A stretch of DNA of 64,000 nt. Source: Perkinsus olseni (taxonomy: Eukaryota > Perkinsozoa > Perkinsida > Perkinsidae). How positions within the stretch are numbered: position 1 is the first letter of the stretch; every line of letters begins with the position of its first letter. A program made the position numbers and the translations under genes. The notes under the pieces were generated by a model. It did not search any database. It had not been told where the DNA came from and saw only the letters and a list, made by a program, of their open reading frames with translations. The stretch spans positions 1-64,000 of the forward strand of contig JABANP010000041.1 of assembly GCA_013115135.1 (NCBI GenBank), given 5' to 3'. Shown in pieces: positions 54,401-64,000 of the stretch.

Positions 54401-56446
54401 CTACCAGTTGGTGGTGGCTGGGTTTCTACGATGGCTGTTGAGGGCCAACAGATCCTCTTTAATTGCACTGAGGGTCAGCATCACACGATTGTCCTTCCTC
54501 GCCCCTTTCCGTTCTATTCTGAGCGTTCCACGGAGGTTGCTGTTGGTTGTAACGGCGTGGCCTACGTTGCGTCCATGGGAGAAGGGAGGGAGCCGCCGCG
54601 CCTTCCCAGGCTGTCGTCTGGTAGTGGTATCATCGCCCCCTATTGGGTGGAGAGCTCGAAGGCTCGGTGCCCGGACACCTCGGGCTGTCGCATATCTTTT
54701 GTCGTGCGAGAGGGAAACACCAGCAGCACACTTATCGTTGAGTGGAGGAATCTGCTGGTGGAGGCCAACACGACAGCCGCAAGTGTTGTTATGCAGCTGC
54801 ACGTTCACACTGACGGTCGGCTCGTCTTCCTCTACAAGACCATCCCCGATAACGCCCATCGACGCGACCTGGCAGTCGGTATCGAATCTGCGGATGGATC
54901 CGAGGGTCGAAACATCATGAGGGACCTCAACGGCACGGGCCCGTTAGCGGTGGTTTGGACGCCGAGGCTTAGCTCGTCACCGGTGATGTTGCCGGCTAAT
55001 TCCACCACTGTGGTCGAGTTCCAACTCTCGACCCCCTTTCCTCGGTCTGCCAGGTGGTGACGCGGTCTGTGAGGAGATGGGTTGGGTGGATGCCTTCAAC
55101 AGAACCTGCGCTGACTACGTTGCCAAGGCGTTGTGTACTGAAGACGGCACGCCTGGCATTGGCTGGGACAGCAGTCTGGGCGGCTTTGCTCAGGCAGCTT
55201 TCAATACCCCTGCCGACGTGAGCTGCTGTGGCTGTGGTGGGGGCACTTGGACTCGAGACCCGAGCGAGGGTGCACCCTGGCAAGATACTCTTGTTCTTGG
55301 CCTTAAAGACGTCGACGATGAGCGAGGCAGCTTCAGTCGGACGATCACCGGCTCGGCGGAGCTGGACGTCCTGTTGGACGGCGATGAGAGCTGATCCCGT
55401 ACGAGGGAGGACTGCGCACTCTTCGTGTTATTGCCCAGGACCCGTCTCGCTCTGTGAATGTTAAGGAGAGTGGACTCACTGTTACTATCGACCTCTTCGT
55501 CAGCGGCATCCTTCATTCATCTAAGAATGTCGTTCTGGTTGGAGGGCAGGGTACGGCTGAGTTTGATATCCCTTCGGGCCCCACAACTGTTACTGCAAGA
55601 GCGACGCCGAGCATCGACATTGTGGTTGAGCAGCAAATCGTTACTTGTGGTGGGGATGATGTTGTCGGTGCCAACGGACTGCGGTATTTGCTCTGGAGCG
55701 GCCTTACTGGTGAGCTTGTCTGTGCTCTGCTGAACCATGATGGTGATAGCTGGCTGGCTGCCAACGGAAGTTCCCTGTCCCCGACGCCCGCGCAGGGATG
55801 GTATTCAATCGCTATGGCTGATTCTTCTGGTCGGATTGTGGCAGCAGTTGACGCATCCCCAAGGAGGGTTGGCGAGGTGTTGCTCGGTTTCGAAAGCTCC
55901 ATCGCCTTTGGTGGTTGTGAAGGCTTCTGTGTATCCGCTGGTACCATCGATGTTGACTTCGGCGCCGCCTTGCGAGAGTCATTGATCAGAGTCCTCCGCG
56001 AGAAGGGTTCCGAGACGACAGAGGATGAGGATGGTAGAGGAGCGACAGTCATAACTACAACTACCCCGACCGACCGAAGCGGTGATATCTTCACAACTAC
56101 CCCGACCGGCCGAAGCGCTGATATCTTCACAACTACCCCGACCGGCCGAAGCGCTGATATCTTCACAACTACCCCGACCGACCGAAGCGGTGATCTCTTC
56201 ACAACTACCCCGACCGACCGAAGCGGTGATCTCTTCACAACTACCTCGACCGACCGAAGCGGTGATATCTTCACGATAGCGGTATCGACTACACCGAACC
56301 CTACTATGTCTGTCCCAGCCTATCTTGACTGCGATGCAGGTTGCTGGGCAGACCACCCTGGGTCCTATTGCAAGTACTGGCTGACGCCATCAGTATGCTA
56401 TGTCTCAGGAAAGCCTTGCAGATGTGCTCATTTGCAAGGACGATGA
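51409..56446 (+). CDS. secreted subtilisin-like serine protease (S8) with repeat tail
   Basis: Signal peptide MIVVCKLAPVICLLGLGVHA in exon 1 (51409-51539), then a long pro-region (exon 51590-52349; FYSLYYEGRAYIDLDFTIRN, and Ala-rich helices AARAALRAARAAFSAAKVAE). The catalytic domain spans exons 52395-52534, 52583-52695, 52751-53210 and 53439 onward. It has Asp in VPVAVIDSG, His in SSGHGTHVAGILA, the oxyanion Asn in MLSSNSWY and Ser in SGTSMAAAQVAGVAALLVG. Downstream are beta-domains and a Cys-rich domain (CADYVAKALC ... CCGCGGG), six 12-residue Thr/Asp-rich repeats (DIFTTTPTGRSA type) and a final Cys-rich tail ending at 56446. Secretion and proteolysis are expected. The frame shifts near 55050 and near 55390; either unrecognised introns or indels are involved. 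Such proteases are abundant in Perkinsus, but the substrate is unknown. Confidence 0.92.
56062..56277 (+). repeat. 36-bp tandem repeat in the protease tail
   Basis: Six in-frame units encoding DIFTTTPT[DG]RS[GA]; the D/G and A/G variants alternate by single-base changes. Thr-rich, so probably O-glycosylated, extended spacer before the Cys-rich C-terminus. Confidence 0.9.
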
Positions 56447-57803
56447 GCTGCTCTATTAATTCGTTTTTATACACACATTTTGGTCTATTGCGCCCCGTAT
56501 CTATATTTTATATTTTTGCAGCCGATTTTTATATCCAATTCAGCGATATCGATACAGTCTCTGCCCATGATGGTTTTTGGATGAGCCTTAATGAGCTCAG
56601 GCAATCAAAGCAGTTGCCTGGGGTGAGTTTATGTTGAGTTCAGAGTAGCAGCGTCGAATCAAGTTGCCAAAATTGATTAATGTATCTCGCACGTTGTACG
56701 AAGTTGTTGCTTCTCCGTCGTTGCTCATAGTCAACGCAAGACGAGCAGAAGTACGAAGTCTTTGACTTTCTTCTTCTAAGCTTACTCTCTCGAGGGGAAT
56801 AAGTTATGCACGCATACACAGGACGATCGGCGCATAATGAGTAACAGAAGTACACTTTCGTCCCATGCGATCTCGGAAAGAGAAACTTAACAAGTTAACA
56901 TTAGTTGATCGATACTTGGACTGATAGTTTCGTCATACTGCTGTTGGTGGCATGCTTTGTTCGGCAAAGATAATTCTGCGAGTGCTCCAATTCGGTGTCG
57001 CGCATCAGCTGGCTCTCTGGGAAGAGATTGTCTGCCAGGGAGTGACAGCGATACAACTCTAGCCCGCAATCGTGGATTTATGTCAGTCGGACAGCTGCAC
57101 GTGGTTCCAAACGAAGTCGTAGGCGTATGAATGGAGTACGCGGTGGCCGTGCAACACTCTAGGCTGTGGAATTGTGCACCCAACCTTGAGAAATTAGACG
57201 TTGGTTTGGTGGTTTGTAGCCCATCAACAACTCCCGTAATTGCTGATTAGTCGGCAGTCGAGGAGGCTCTTTGTTCCTCATCGTTCGTCGTTATGATGGC
57301 GTCCGGACAGCCATCATGGGAGGGGTCTGCTATCCTGATGAGCGACGGTTGCTGTCAAGATTGACAGTGATTGGAGCTGGTGGGTTTGCGCGCACGCCGC
57401 AGGCGTGAAGTCAGATGCGTGGCGCACGCCTCAGCTAGGAGGTCACGAGACGTGACTCACGTCTCGTCTCGCGTCACCGGGTCACGCGGAGGCAGCGGCC
57501 AGGCGGTGCTACCTCAGCTTCGGATGGCTCGTTCTGTTTACTCTGCGTGTAGCTGTCGAGCTCGTCAGCTGGGGATCAGCCCGCCCACGCTGTTCATCTG
57601 CGGCATCCGAGGGCAGAAGGCGTGCATGAGCCGCGTCACGTCAGCCCGGGAGATATTTCTTTGTTCATTGTTTCAGCGGTGATTCCAGAATTGTGGATGG
57701 TGTCGGGTGGGATTCGCTAGCTGCTATGGCAACGCCGCACCGCCTCCACGGTGCGCCCTGCGCGTTATCCCCCTACGTGTAGATTCTTCTTTCCTCACCA
57801 CTC
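56447..57803. other. intergenic
   Basis: GC-rich inverted repeats near 57440-57480 (ACGTGACTCACGT core). The last about 150 nt resemble the region upstream of the family copy at 61171, so they are probably the duplicated promoter. No other gene supported. Confidence 0.4.
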
Positions 57804-58583
57804 ATGGCTACTCGTCTCATCGCCTCTCTCTCCTCCGCTGCCGTCGTCCTGGGTAATGCTGTCATCCCGACTGACTACGGCAACTTCATCTACCAGTCTA
57901 ACGGTCCGTATCCCGTGAAGATGACCTTCAACACCACCAAGGAGGGCCAAGCTCGATTCTCTATCGAATGTGAGCGTCGTTACCAGGATTCGTTCCAAGT
58001 CCAGCCCTATCCGCCAGACGTCGAGCATGGCTCCATACATGAATTCGCGAAGACCGGCTCTGGAGCTGCCGACCACCAGCTTCTACTTGATAAAGTTCAA
58101 GACGTATGTCCCCAGCTCCGCATCGAACCGGAAGACTTTCAGTGGTTTTATGTTGGCGACATGGGTGATCTTCACACTGAGCTGGAGGGTGACATAGCTA
58201 GTCTCGAGCGCCAGTGGTTGTCACTGAGGCCCGGTAGATACATATCTGCCAAAGCCGGACTCGTGCAGCAGTACACCATCTACCAGGATGGATACATTTA
58301 CGTGAAGCTCGGCTGTAGAGATGGCAGTACTGGACACAGATTATTCCGCCTTGTTGCGAAGGACAATGGCCAGCGTTACGAACTGACAGCTATTCCGGGC
58401 CGCGGCGATGTGGTGGACCTGAAAGAGAGTTTCATGCGAGCCTGCCACATTTACGATGGCACCAGGATTGACGTCGAGTTCGAGGAGCAGCTCAAGAGAT
58501 TCAGGTTTGCTGAAGGTTATTTTCTGTTCGCCATGGGCGATTACACCTCGGACCGTATCCACGGGAAACCAATCCGTCGTTAG
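57804..58583 (+). CDS. secreted family protein, copy P1 (259 aa, intact)
   Basis: Single-exon gene with signal peptide MATRLIASLSSAAVVLGNAV and a mature start IPTDYGNFIYQSNGPYPVKM. Conserved blocks shared with P4 (63098): TFNTTKEGQARFSIEC, QWLSLRPGRYIS, QDGYIYVKLGC, FRLVAKDNGQ, and a C-terminal LFAMGDYTSDR motif. The family has four members here and I cannot name it; the fold is likely beta-rich. Single-exon structure contrasts with the intron-rich housekeeping genes. Upstream sequence is shared with P2. Confidence 0.85.
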   Translation: MATRLIASLSSAAVVLGNAVIPTDYGNFIYQSNGPYPVKMTFNTTKEGQARFSIECERRYQDSFQVQPYPPDVEHGSIHEFAKTGSGAADHQLLLDKVQDVCPQLRIEPEDFQWFYVGDMGDLHTELEGDIASLERQWLSLRPGRYISAKAGLVQQYTIYQDGYIYVKLGCRDGSTGHRLFRLVAKDNGQRYELTAIPGRGDVVDLKESFMRACHIYDGTRIDVEFEEQLKRFRFAEGYFLFAMGDYTSDRIHGKPIRR

Positions 58584-60387
58584 CTTCACTATTCTTACCG
58601 CCTGCATACCTTCAGGAGGGAGGTATTCCTCGTTAAACGCCATCCATTTTCAGGGAGGCAGGCTACAGCCTCTGGCTTTCAGCGCTGCCGGTTCATCCCC
58701 CTGTCTTTTTTCTCGGTGGTTTGTTGGCATCTTCAACCGCCTCTTCCAACAACTTCAAGTCGGCAGATTTCTCTTCACTCTCATACAGCTACTTATCAAT
58801 GGGGTGTTGAGCTACCAGTTGAAGGAGGACCACACGTTGCCAAAGGCCTGCAGTCGCTATCGGTGCTGCTTCATCAGAATTTGATACTGCCGGCCTGAGC
58901 ATCGACTAATCAAGGCCGTCGGAGAGTCGCAGTATAATTCCGTGAAAGCAGCCTCTTTGTCGGATTGATTAGCTCCAGTCTGCGATTCACAGACGAATAG
59001 CCAGACACCCGCTGGTGCAATCTACAGCGGAGACAGAGGTTCTGGTGGTGATGGGGGAGCCTCTACATTGTAGAGATGGTTGTAGAGTCTACAATCACCG
59101 ACTGTGGCGGCCCATTTGAAGTGGGCCACTTCCGGCCGGATCGCCAAACCCTGGGGCGCATTGACCTACTTTCCGAGTTATAACTGCTCGAATCTTAAGC
59201 TGTATGAGCTGGGATACACCTTTTCCTCTATACTTTTCCCAAGCTGTTGTATCTCCACAATTGAGGTGTTTCCAGGAATGAGGCGCCTCACGTCACGAGT
59301 CGTGGCGCTGTGGACAGGCTTAGTGGGCCTGTGACGTGAACTTTGGTCTCCCCGGCTAACAGTAACATAACTAATTTATGTACCGGTGAGAGTTCCGTGC
59401 ACCGCTCAATGCGGAGTGATTATCAGTGGTTTCCAAAAGGTATTCCCTGCGGGAATGTCCCGCGGGCTTCTGTTGAAATTCAGAAGCTTCCTTCTGACAG
59501 GATACGCTCACATTAGAAACAGCAGAGTTTCCACGTCTCACAGTTTAGTCAATCGTGTTGATAGACCCGATCGTGGGCATGCATGCCTACAGGAAAATTT
59601 TTCGCACTGCTGCACCGCAAACGAGGGTGATAGAGCCGTACTGCATCAGGCACAATTCCTATGATAGGAATCCAATCCCTGAAGGGCCCACCTTGGGCCG
59701 TCCTCGAAGAAGATGGAGGCTCATAGACTATGCTCCTCATTGAGAAACATCGCCCATGAGTCTCTTATTAAGAAGTTCTTAAGCGTACTGCCCGATCCAC
59801 TGCATGGGTGCCCTCGTTCGGGTCCTATCTCAGGGACTGATGTTGAAACTACTCAGCAGTGACCTCCGGGATCGAGCTTCGTAACTCACGCTGTGAACAG
59901 CCCTCAGCAAAACTGGGATCTCCTGGGCTTTAAAAGCCCTTCGAAGCCGCACGGCTGCACTAGGATAGGGAATTCGAGTACCCTTCTCAGCTGTGAGGTG
60001 TAAAGAGAAAGCCACGCTGGACCTCTACGATTTCTACGGGGATGACGCGGCGGTACCGGACAATGATGAAGCTGCTAAAGTTCCAGCCAACAGCGGCTGA
60101 AGGCCTCTAGGAACGCGTGGTTCTCCTCCAACTGGTAACTCAACATCTCGCCGATGAGCGGTTGTATGAGAGCGGAAAGATATTTGCCAACTTACTGAGA
60201 TGGTGGAAGTGGGCGTTTAGAGATTCTAGAAAGCCGCTCGGAGATGTCCGAGACAGAGGGGCTGATACAACATCACGAGAGGCTGAAGCCGACCGTCCGG
60301 CAAAAATGACGTCGAGCAGAAAAGCTCCGTTATACTGAGTCCGTATACTTTGTTCCTGAACCTATGCGAATACAACAAATAAAGAAG
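58584..60387. other. intergenic within secreted family cluster
   Basis: Repeat segment at about 59270-59340 recurs at 61345-61410 (CCTCACGTCACGAGTCGTG). No gene supported. Confidence 0.4.
59270..59340 (+). repeat. direct repeat copy a in the secreted family cluster
   Basis: GCCTCACGTCACGAGTCGTG followed by GCGCTGTGGACAGGCTTAGT; copy b at 61345-61410 differs by a few bases. Confidence 0.7.
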
Positions 60388-61171
60388 CTAACGACGGAGA
60401 GGTTTTCCAGGGATACGGTTCACGGTGTAATCTCCCAGGGCGAATAGGATGTATCCTTCGGCGAACCTGAACCTCTTGACCTGCTCCTCGAACTCAGCGA
60501 AGATCGGGTTGCCATTATCTTTTGACAGACTCGCATGAAACTCTCTTTGAGGTCCCTTCAACAGTACTGCGGCCCCGAATAGCTGTCAGCTCGTAGCGCT
60601 GACCATTGTCCTTCGCAACAAGACGGAATAACTTGTGTCCCGTTCTTCTGCCACCTTTACAGCCGAGTTTCACATAAACGTATCCATTCGAGTAGATATC
60701 GTACTTCTGTGTGATCGGGCCGTCGGTAGATATGTATCTACCGGGCCTCAGTGGCAGTCACTGGCGCTCGAGACTGGCTATGTCGCTCTCCAGCTCAGTG
60801 TGAAGATTACCCTCGATGCCAACATAAAACCACTGGAAGTCTTCCTGTTCGATGCTGAGTTGGGGACATGCATCCCGAACTTTATCAAGTAGAAGCTGGT
60901 GGTCGGCAGCTCCAGAGCCGGTCTTCGCAAACTCATGTATGGAGCCATGCTCGACGTCTAGTGGATGGGGGTGGAGTTGGAACGAATCCTCGTATCGACG
61001 CTCACATTCGATAGAGAATCGAGCTTGGCCCTCCTTGGTGGTGTTGAAGGTCATCTTAACGGGATACGGACCGTTAGACTGGTAGATGAAGTTGCCGTAG
61101 TCAGTCGGGATGACAGCATTACCCAGGACGACGGCAGCAGAGGAGAGAGAGGCGATGAGGCCAGTAGCCAT
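60388..61171 (-). pseudogene. secreted family pseudogene P2
   Basis: Inverted relative to P1 and very similar to it in the first 137 residues (MATGLIASLSSAAVVLGNAV). The conserved Trp codon after LERQ is changed to a stop (TGA near 60758). The frame stays aligned afterwards as far as the NGYVYVKLGC block and then shifts within the region ending KPLRR. The shared C-terminus, with tag, lies at 60388. Two independent lesions make a pseudogene likely. Confidence 0.8.
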
Positions 61172-61924
61172 AATTGGTGAATGCAGAAAAACCTACACGC
61201 GAATAGATAATGTACACTCCAACATGGAGTCCCTACGGAAGCGCTACAGCTTCATCACAGCAGCTGGCAGATCTCAGCTGCCTGCATGAACAGCAATTCC
61301 AGAATCACCGCTGAGGCAATGAACAAGACCAATGAGGGTTTCCAGGGGTGACGCGCCTCACGTCACGAGTCGTGACGCTGTAGGCGGATTTAGTGGGCCT
61401 GTGGCATGGGCGCAATTTGCTCCTAAAACTCAGTGAGTCGTCAACTTCTAGGGCGTTTCCAGTAGCCCCGGTTAACCGTAACGTAACTTAAGTGGATACT
61501 TTGAGATGAGTGGAACTCATTGGTCATGATCTCTAACGACTTCCGCGGGAGTTACGAGATCGATGATGCTTTAAGACCCGGCAGATATGCGCACTGGCTG
61601 TTGTCCAGGACAACTTGTCCTGTGCTGAGTCGGCCTTCGTCGGTCACCATTGCGTCGATTGTCCTTACTTGTGATCCATTCCACTCACGTAGCTGAGCCT
61701 GAGCGTGGCCTCCGCGGCTCGAACTTCCATCGTACTCCTACGATCCCACAACCTTCTTCATTGTTGTGTGTGTTACGCTATCCCTTCACCTGTACGATGA
61801 CCAGCTGAGACGCGAACCCGGTCCGCCGTCAGCAGCGTGGCGAGCACAATAGCTCTTGCCAGCTTACACTGCACCGCCCTAGCTGAGAGGCCTTCCTTGC
61901 GTTACTTCAGTCATGAAACGACTG
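61172..61924. other. intergenic; repeat copy b at 61345-61410
   Basis: The first about 140 nt mirror the upstream region of P1 (TTCAGCGGTGATTC-type sequence). No other feature found. Confidence 0.4.
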
Positions 61925-62269
61925 TGTGGGGAATATCTATCGACGCCGAATTCGTGCAGCAGTACACTGTCTACTCGAATGGATACATTTACGTGGACTC
62001 GACTGCGAGGCAGGTGGAAGAACTGGTAACAGATTTTTCCATCCTGTCGAGAAGGACGATGGCCAGCGATACAAGTTGACAGCTATTCCGGGTCACGGTA
62101 CTATGAATGGTTTCAAAGAGAGCCCAATGCGAGCCTGCCAGATTAACAATGGCTGCGGCACGTTGAGTTCGAGGAGCAGCTGAAGAGGTTCAGGTTTGAA
62201 GGTTATTTTCCGATCGCCAATGGAGACTTCACGTTCGACCGTTTCCACAGGAAGCCATTTTGTCTTTAG
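61925..62269 (+). pseudogene. secreted family remnant P3 (C-terminal part)
   Basis: Matches the C-terminal half of P1 (blocks EFVQQYTVYSNGYIYV, DDGQRYKLTAIPGHG, EEQLKRFRF, and KPF near the end), but in more than one frame and with no N-terminal half. Decayed gene fragment. Confidence 0.75.
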
Positions 62270-63097
62270 CTTCCCTTCTTGATGAAGCTGCAGTGCAGCT
62301 GCTGCATACCTTGAAGGTATTACCTTCAAAGACAAGGTGTGCTGAGTTTTTCTTCTTGACGCCCTTTCTGCCAGGCAGCCGTGCTACAGCCTCCACCCTT
62401 TCACGATGTTCATTCAGTCCCGCTGTCTTGCACATCTCCAAGCGGCCTCCTCAGATCTGTCGAACGCCAACTTCCACAACTTCTTTCGGCAAACTTCTTC
62501 TCGCCCTCATACAACCCCTCTTCAAGAGGGGTTTCATTCATACCGGACGAGTGTGTGTATCAGCATCCGAAGACGATGACCTGTCACAGGTCACCTGTGC
62601 GGGAGCGAGCTCTCGCGTCACTGTCGGGATGCTCCCTCGTTGTAGGCATCACGTGTCCATCTCTGAGAATGTAACACCATAAGCTATGGTCCATAATACA
62701 CGTGGACGATCCCCGAGGACTCCGAATGGCCCATGAGGATTCGAGTGCTGTTGTTCCACGGCCATTCTATCAATGCAATGTGTTCTCGCGACGGCATAGC
62801 CTTAAATGAACAGGAGACAGTTGCCGGCGGCCCTTCCGCGTGACGGCCGATTGCTGGACGAAGGCTTTCGGCGTCTCCAGGGGCACTTCGATCCTCGTCG
62901 CTCCTAAGATCCGTGTCGCGCAGCGAGTCCCAGTTTGTGGGGGGCCCACTGGCCTTACCAGTCTATGCCACTGACACAATCATCATGGAGGTCCGACGGT
63001 GGCCGAATGACCGATGTAACTGCTCACAGCAGTCCTAATGGCTGGACTACTCGCCTCGGTCGGAACTCCCCTGCATGTAGGTTCCTATCCTCTCAAC
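62270..63097. other. intergenic
   Basis: No gene supported. Confidence 0.4.
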
Positions 63098-63952
63098 ATG
63101 TCTTTCCGATTCATCGTGGCCCTCTCGTCTTTGGCCTCCCTGGCACATGGCGGCGGGGGCACACGCGGAAATCCGTCACATGAGAAGAAGCCCGTTCCTC
63201 CCGCTATACCGCGGATGGACTACGGAGACTTCGTCTATCGGTCTAAGAAGGGCCCTCTCGTAACGATGATCTTCAACGTCACGAAAGAGGGTAGAGGTAT
63301 GTTCGAGATAGACTGTGGTGGAAGCTCATTCCGAGATGGCTGGTTCTCACTCCGAAGGGAGAACGAGACTGATGATCGCCACGACGAATTCCTTCATGAG
63401 TTCTCTGGTCCTGAAGCCAGCCGACGTACCCGTTGGCTTGAAGAGATTCGAAAGAAATGCCCTCAAGTCACTCTCGGCGACTGGGATTTCGAATCCTTCT
63501 CTGTCAACTACGACGGGAACGCGGAGGTTGAGTTCGCCGGCGACTACATTGTGCTCAGGCGGCAGTGGCTCGCGTTGAATCCCGGGAGATACCTGTCCAA
63601 TTCCTCGACATCTGACTTCAGGATGCATTACGACGTCCAAGCCGATGGATTCGTTCACGTGAAGCTTGGCTGCAAAGCAGTAGACGGATACCCTGCAGGA
63701 GAGACTGAATGGAAGTCCTATCAGCTTGTGAGGAAGGGTCCTGGTAAGCCCTACTCGCTGACCCCTACGACAAGCCGTGACAGAGTACGCGACCTGTTCG
63801 ACAGTTTCAATCGGGCTTGCTATGTCTGGCGCGACTCCTTTGACTTCTCTGAAGATTTTAAAATGGTGAGGTTTGCTACACCTGATATTATGTTTGCCTT
63901 TGGAATGTACACATTCGATCGTCTTTATAGACACCCTTTCAAAACCATTTAA
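63098..63952 (+). CDS. secreted family protein, copy P4 (284 aa, divergent)
   Basis: Intact single-exon member of the P1 family, clearly diverged. The ATG at 63098 gives the signal peptide MSFRFIVALSSLASLAHGGG; an upstream in-frame ATG at 63038 is less likely. Shared blocks: MDYGDFVYRSKKGPLVTMIF, NVTKEGRGMFEIDC, RRQWLALNPGRYLS, ADGFVHVKLGC, and a final MVRFATPDIMFAFGMYTFDR. A short Gly-rich insert after the signal peptide and a longer central region are specific to this copy. It ends near the window edge; the downstream context is unseen. Confidence 0.83.
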   Translation: MSFRFIVALSSLASLAHGGGGTRGNPSHEKKPVPPAIPRMDYGDFVYRSKKGPLVTMIFNVTKEGRGMFEIDCGGSSFRDGWFSLRRENETDDRHDEFLHEFSGPEASRRTRWLEEIRKKCPQVTLGDWDFESFSVNYDGNAEVEFAGDYIVLRRQWLALNPGRYLSNSSTSDFRMHYDVQADGFVHVKLGCKAVDGYPAGETEWKSYQLVRKGPGKPYSLTPTTSRDRVRDLFDSFNRACYVWRDSFDFSEDFKMVRFATPDIMFAFGMYTFDRLYRHPFKTI

Positions 63953-64000
63953 TATTTCCGGTGAGGAAGAACTACCGTCATCGAACGTTACCAAGTATCT

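Noticed and set aside
55040..55060. AGGT at the frame break of the protease, reminiscent of AGGY/CCCCU recoding known for Perkinsus mitochondrial cox1
   Set aside because: The gene is nuclear, the other breaks here do not follow that rule, and homopolymer indels or unseen introns explain them better.

Overview
The window is nuclear DNA of an intron-rich protist, most likely an alveolate close to Perkinsus. The reasons are: an F1 ATP synthase alpha subunit with a mitochondrial presequence split by 12 short introns; enolases carrying the EWGWC insert known from plant and apicomplexan/alveolate enolases; a DnaJ/DnaJ_X protein with a long glycine-rich N-terminal extension; and several secreted protein families that I recognise from no named family. 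No bacterial operon structure, CRISPR array, rRNA gene or intact transposase is visible. The genus assignment is an inference.

Layout. 1.5-2.8 kb (-): a secreted cysteine-rich protein. 3.6-5.9 kb (+): ATP synthase alpha, 13 exons. 6.2-8.5 kb (+): two tandem GNAT-type acetyltransferase-like genes with identical intron positions. 9.0-11.1 kb (+): a serine-rich hypothetical gene and a short TRAPPC12-like TPR gene. 11.7-21.7 kb: a large inverted duplication whose arms carry enolase 1 (-) and enolase 2 (+), enclosing three minus-strand genes: a WD40 protein, a complete BolA-like protein and a small GTPase with a C-terminal membrane anchor. 24.1 kb: a 60-bp enolase fragment. 24.6-25.5 kb (+): a beta-rich hypothetical protein. 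26.7-28.0 kb (+): enolase 3. 29.0-31.5 kb (+): a tandem pair of secreted-protein genes, each with a different lesion. 31.5-35 kb: gene-poor DNA with long hairpins. 35.1-36.1 kb (-): a prolyl-4-hydroxylase-like oxygenase. 37.6-39.0 kb (-): a tentative LEA2-like gene. 40.5-44.3 kb (+): two secreted or secretory-signal genes. 44.7-49.1 kb (+): the DnaJ gene. 49.7-50.4 kb (+): an acidic hypothetical. 51.4-56.4 kb (+): a secreted subtilisin-like protease with a repeat tail. 57.8-64.0 kb: four members of one secreted family, two of them broken.

The genes do not form one pathway. They are housekeeping genes (glycolysis, ATP synthesis, BolA, chaperone, trafficking) interspersed with lineage-specific secreted families, and local duplication is the main theme.

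The most interesting signal is in the introns. Introns of unrelated genes share short sequence modules in both orientations: a 13-19 nt core AATTTCGTGGCGC(G); hairpins built on GTATCTT...AAGATAC, including two near-identical introns in one gene and a 26-bp minisatellite filling a third; and tRNA B-box-like sequences. This looks like introner-type intron birth, or an intron-borne regulatory element, and I regard it as the candidate undescribed system here.

Intron boundaries were worked out by eye from GT/AG sites, reading-phase continuity and family conservation. Several genes (ATP synthase, both GNATs, BolA, TRAPPC12, the 40.5-kb gene) close to an exact multiple of three; others have unresolved ends, as stated in each entry.
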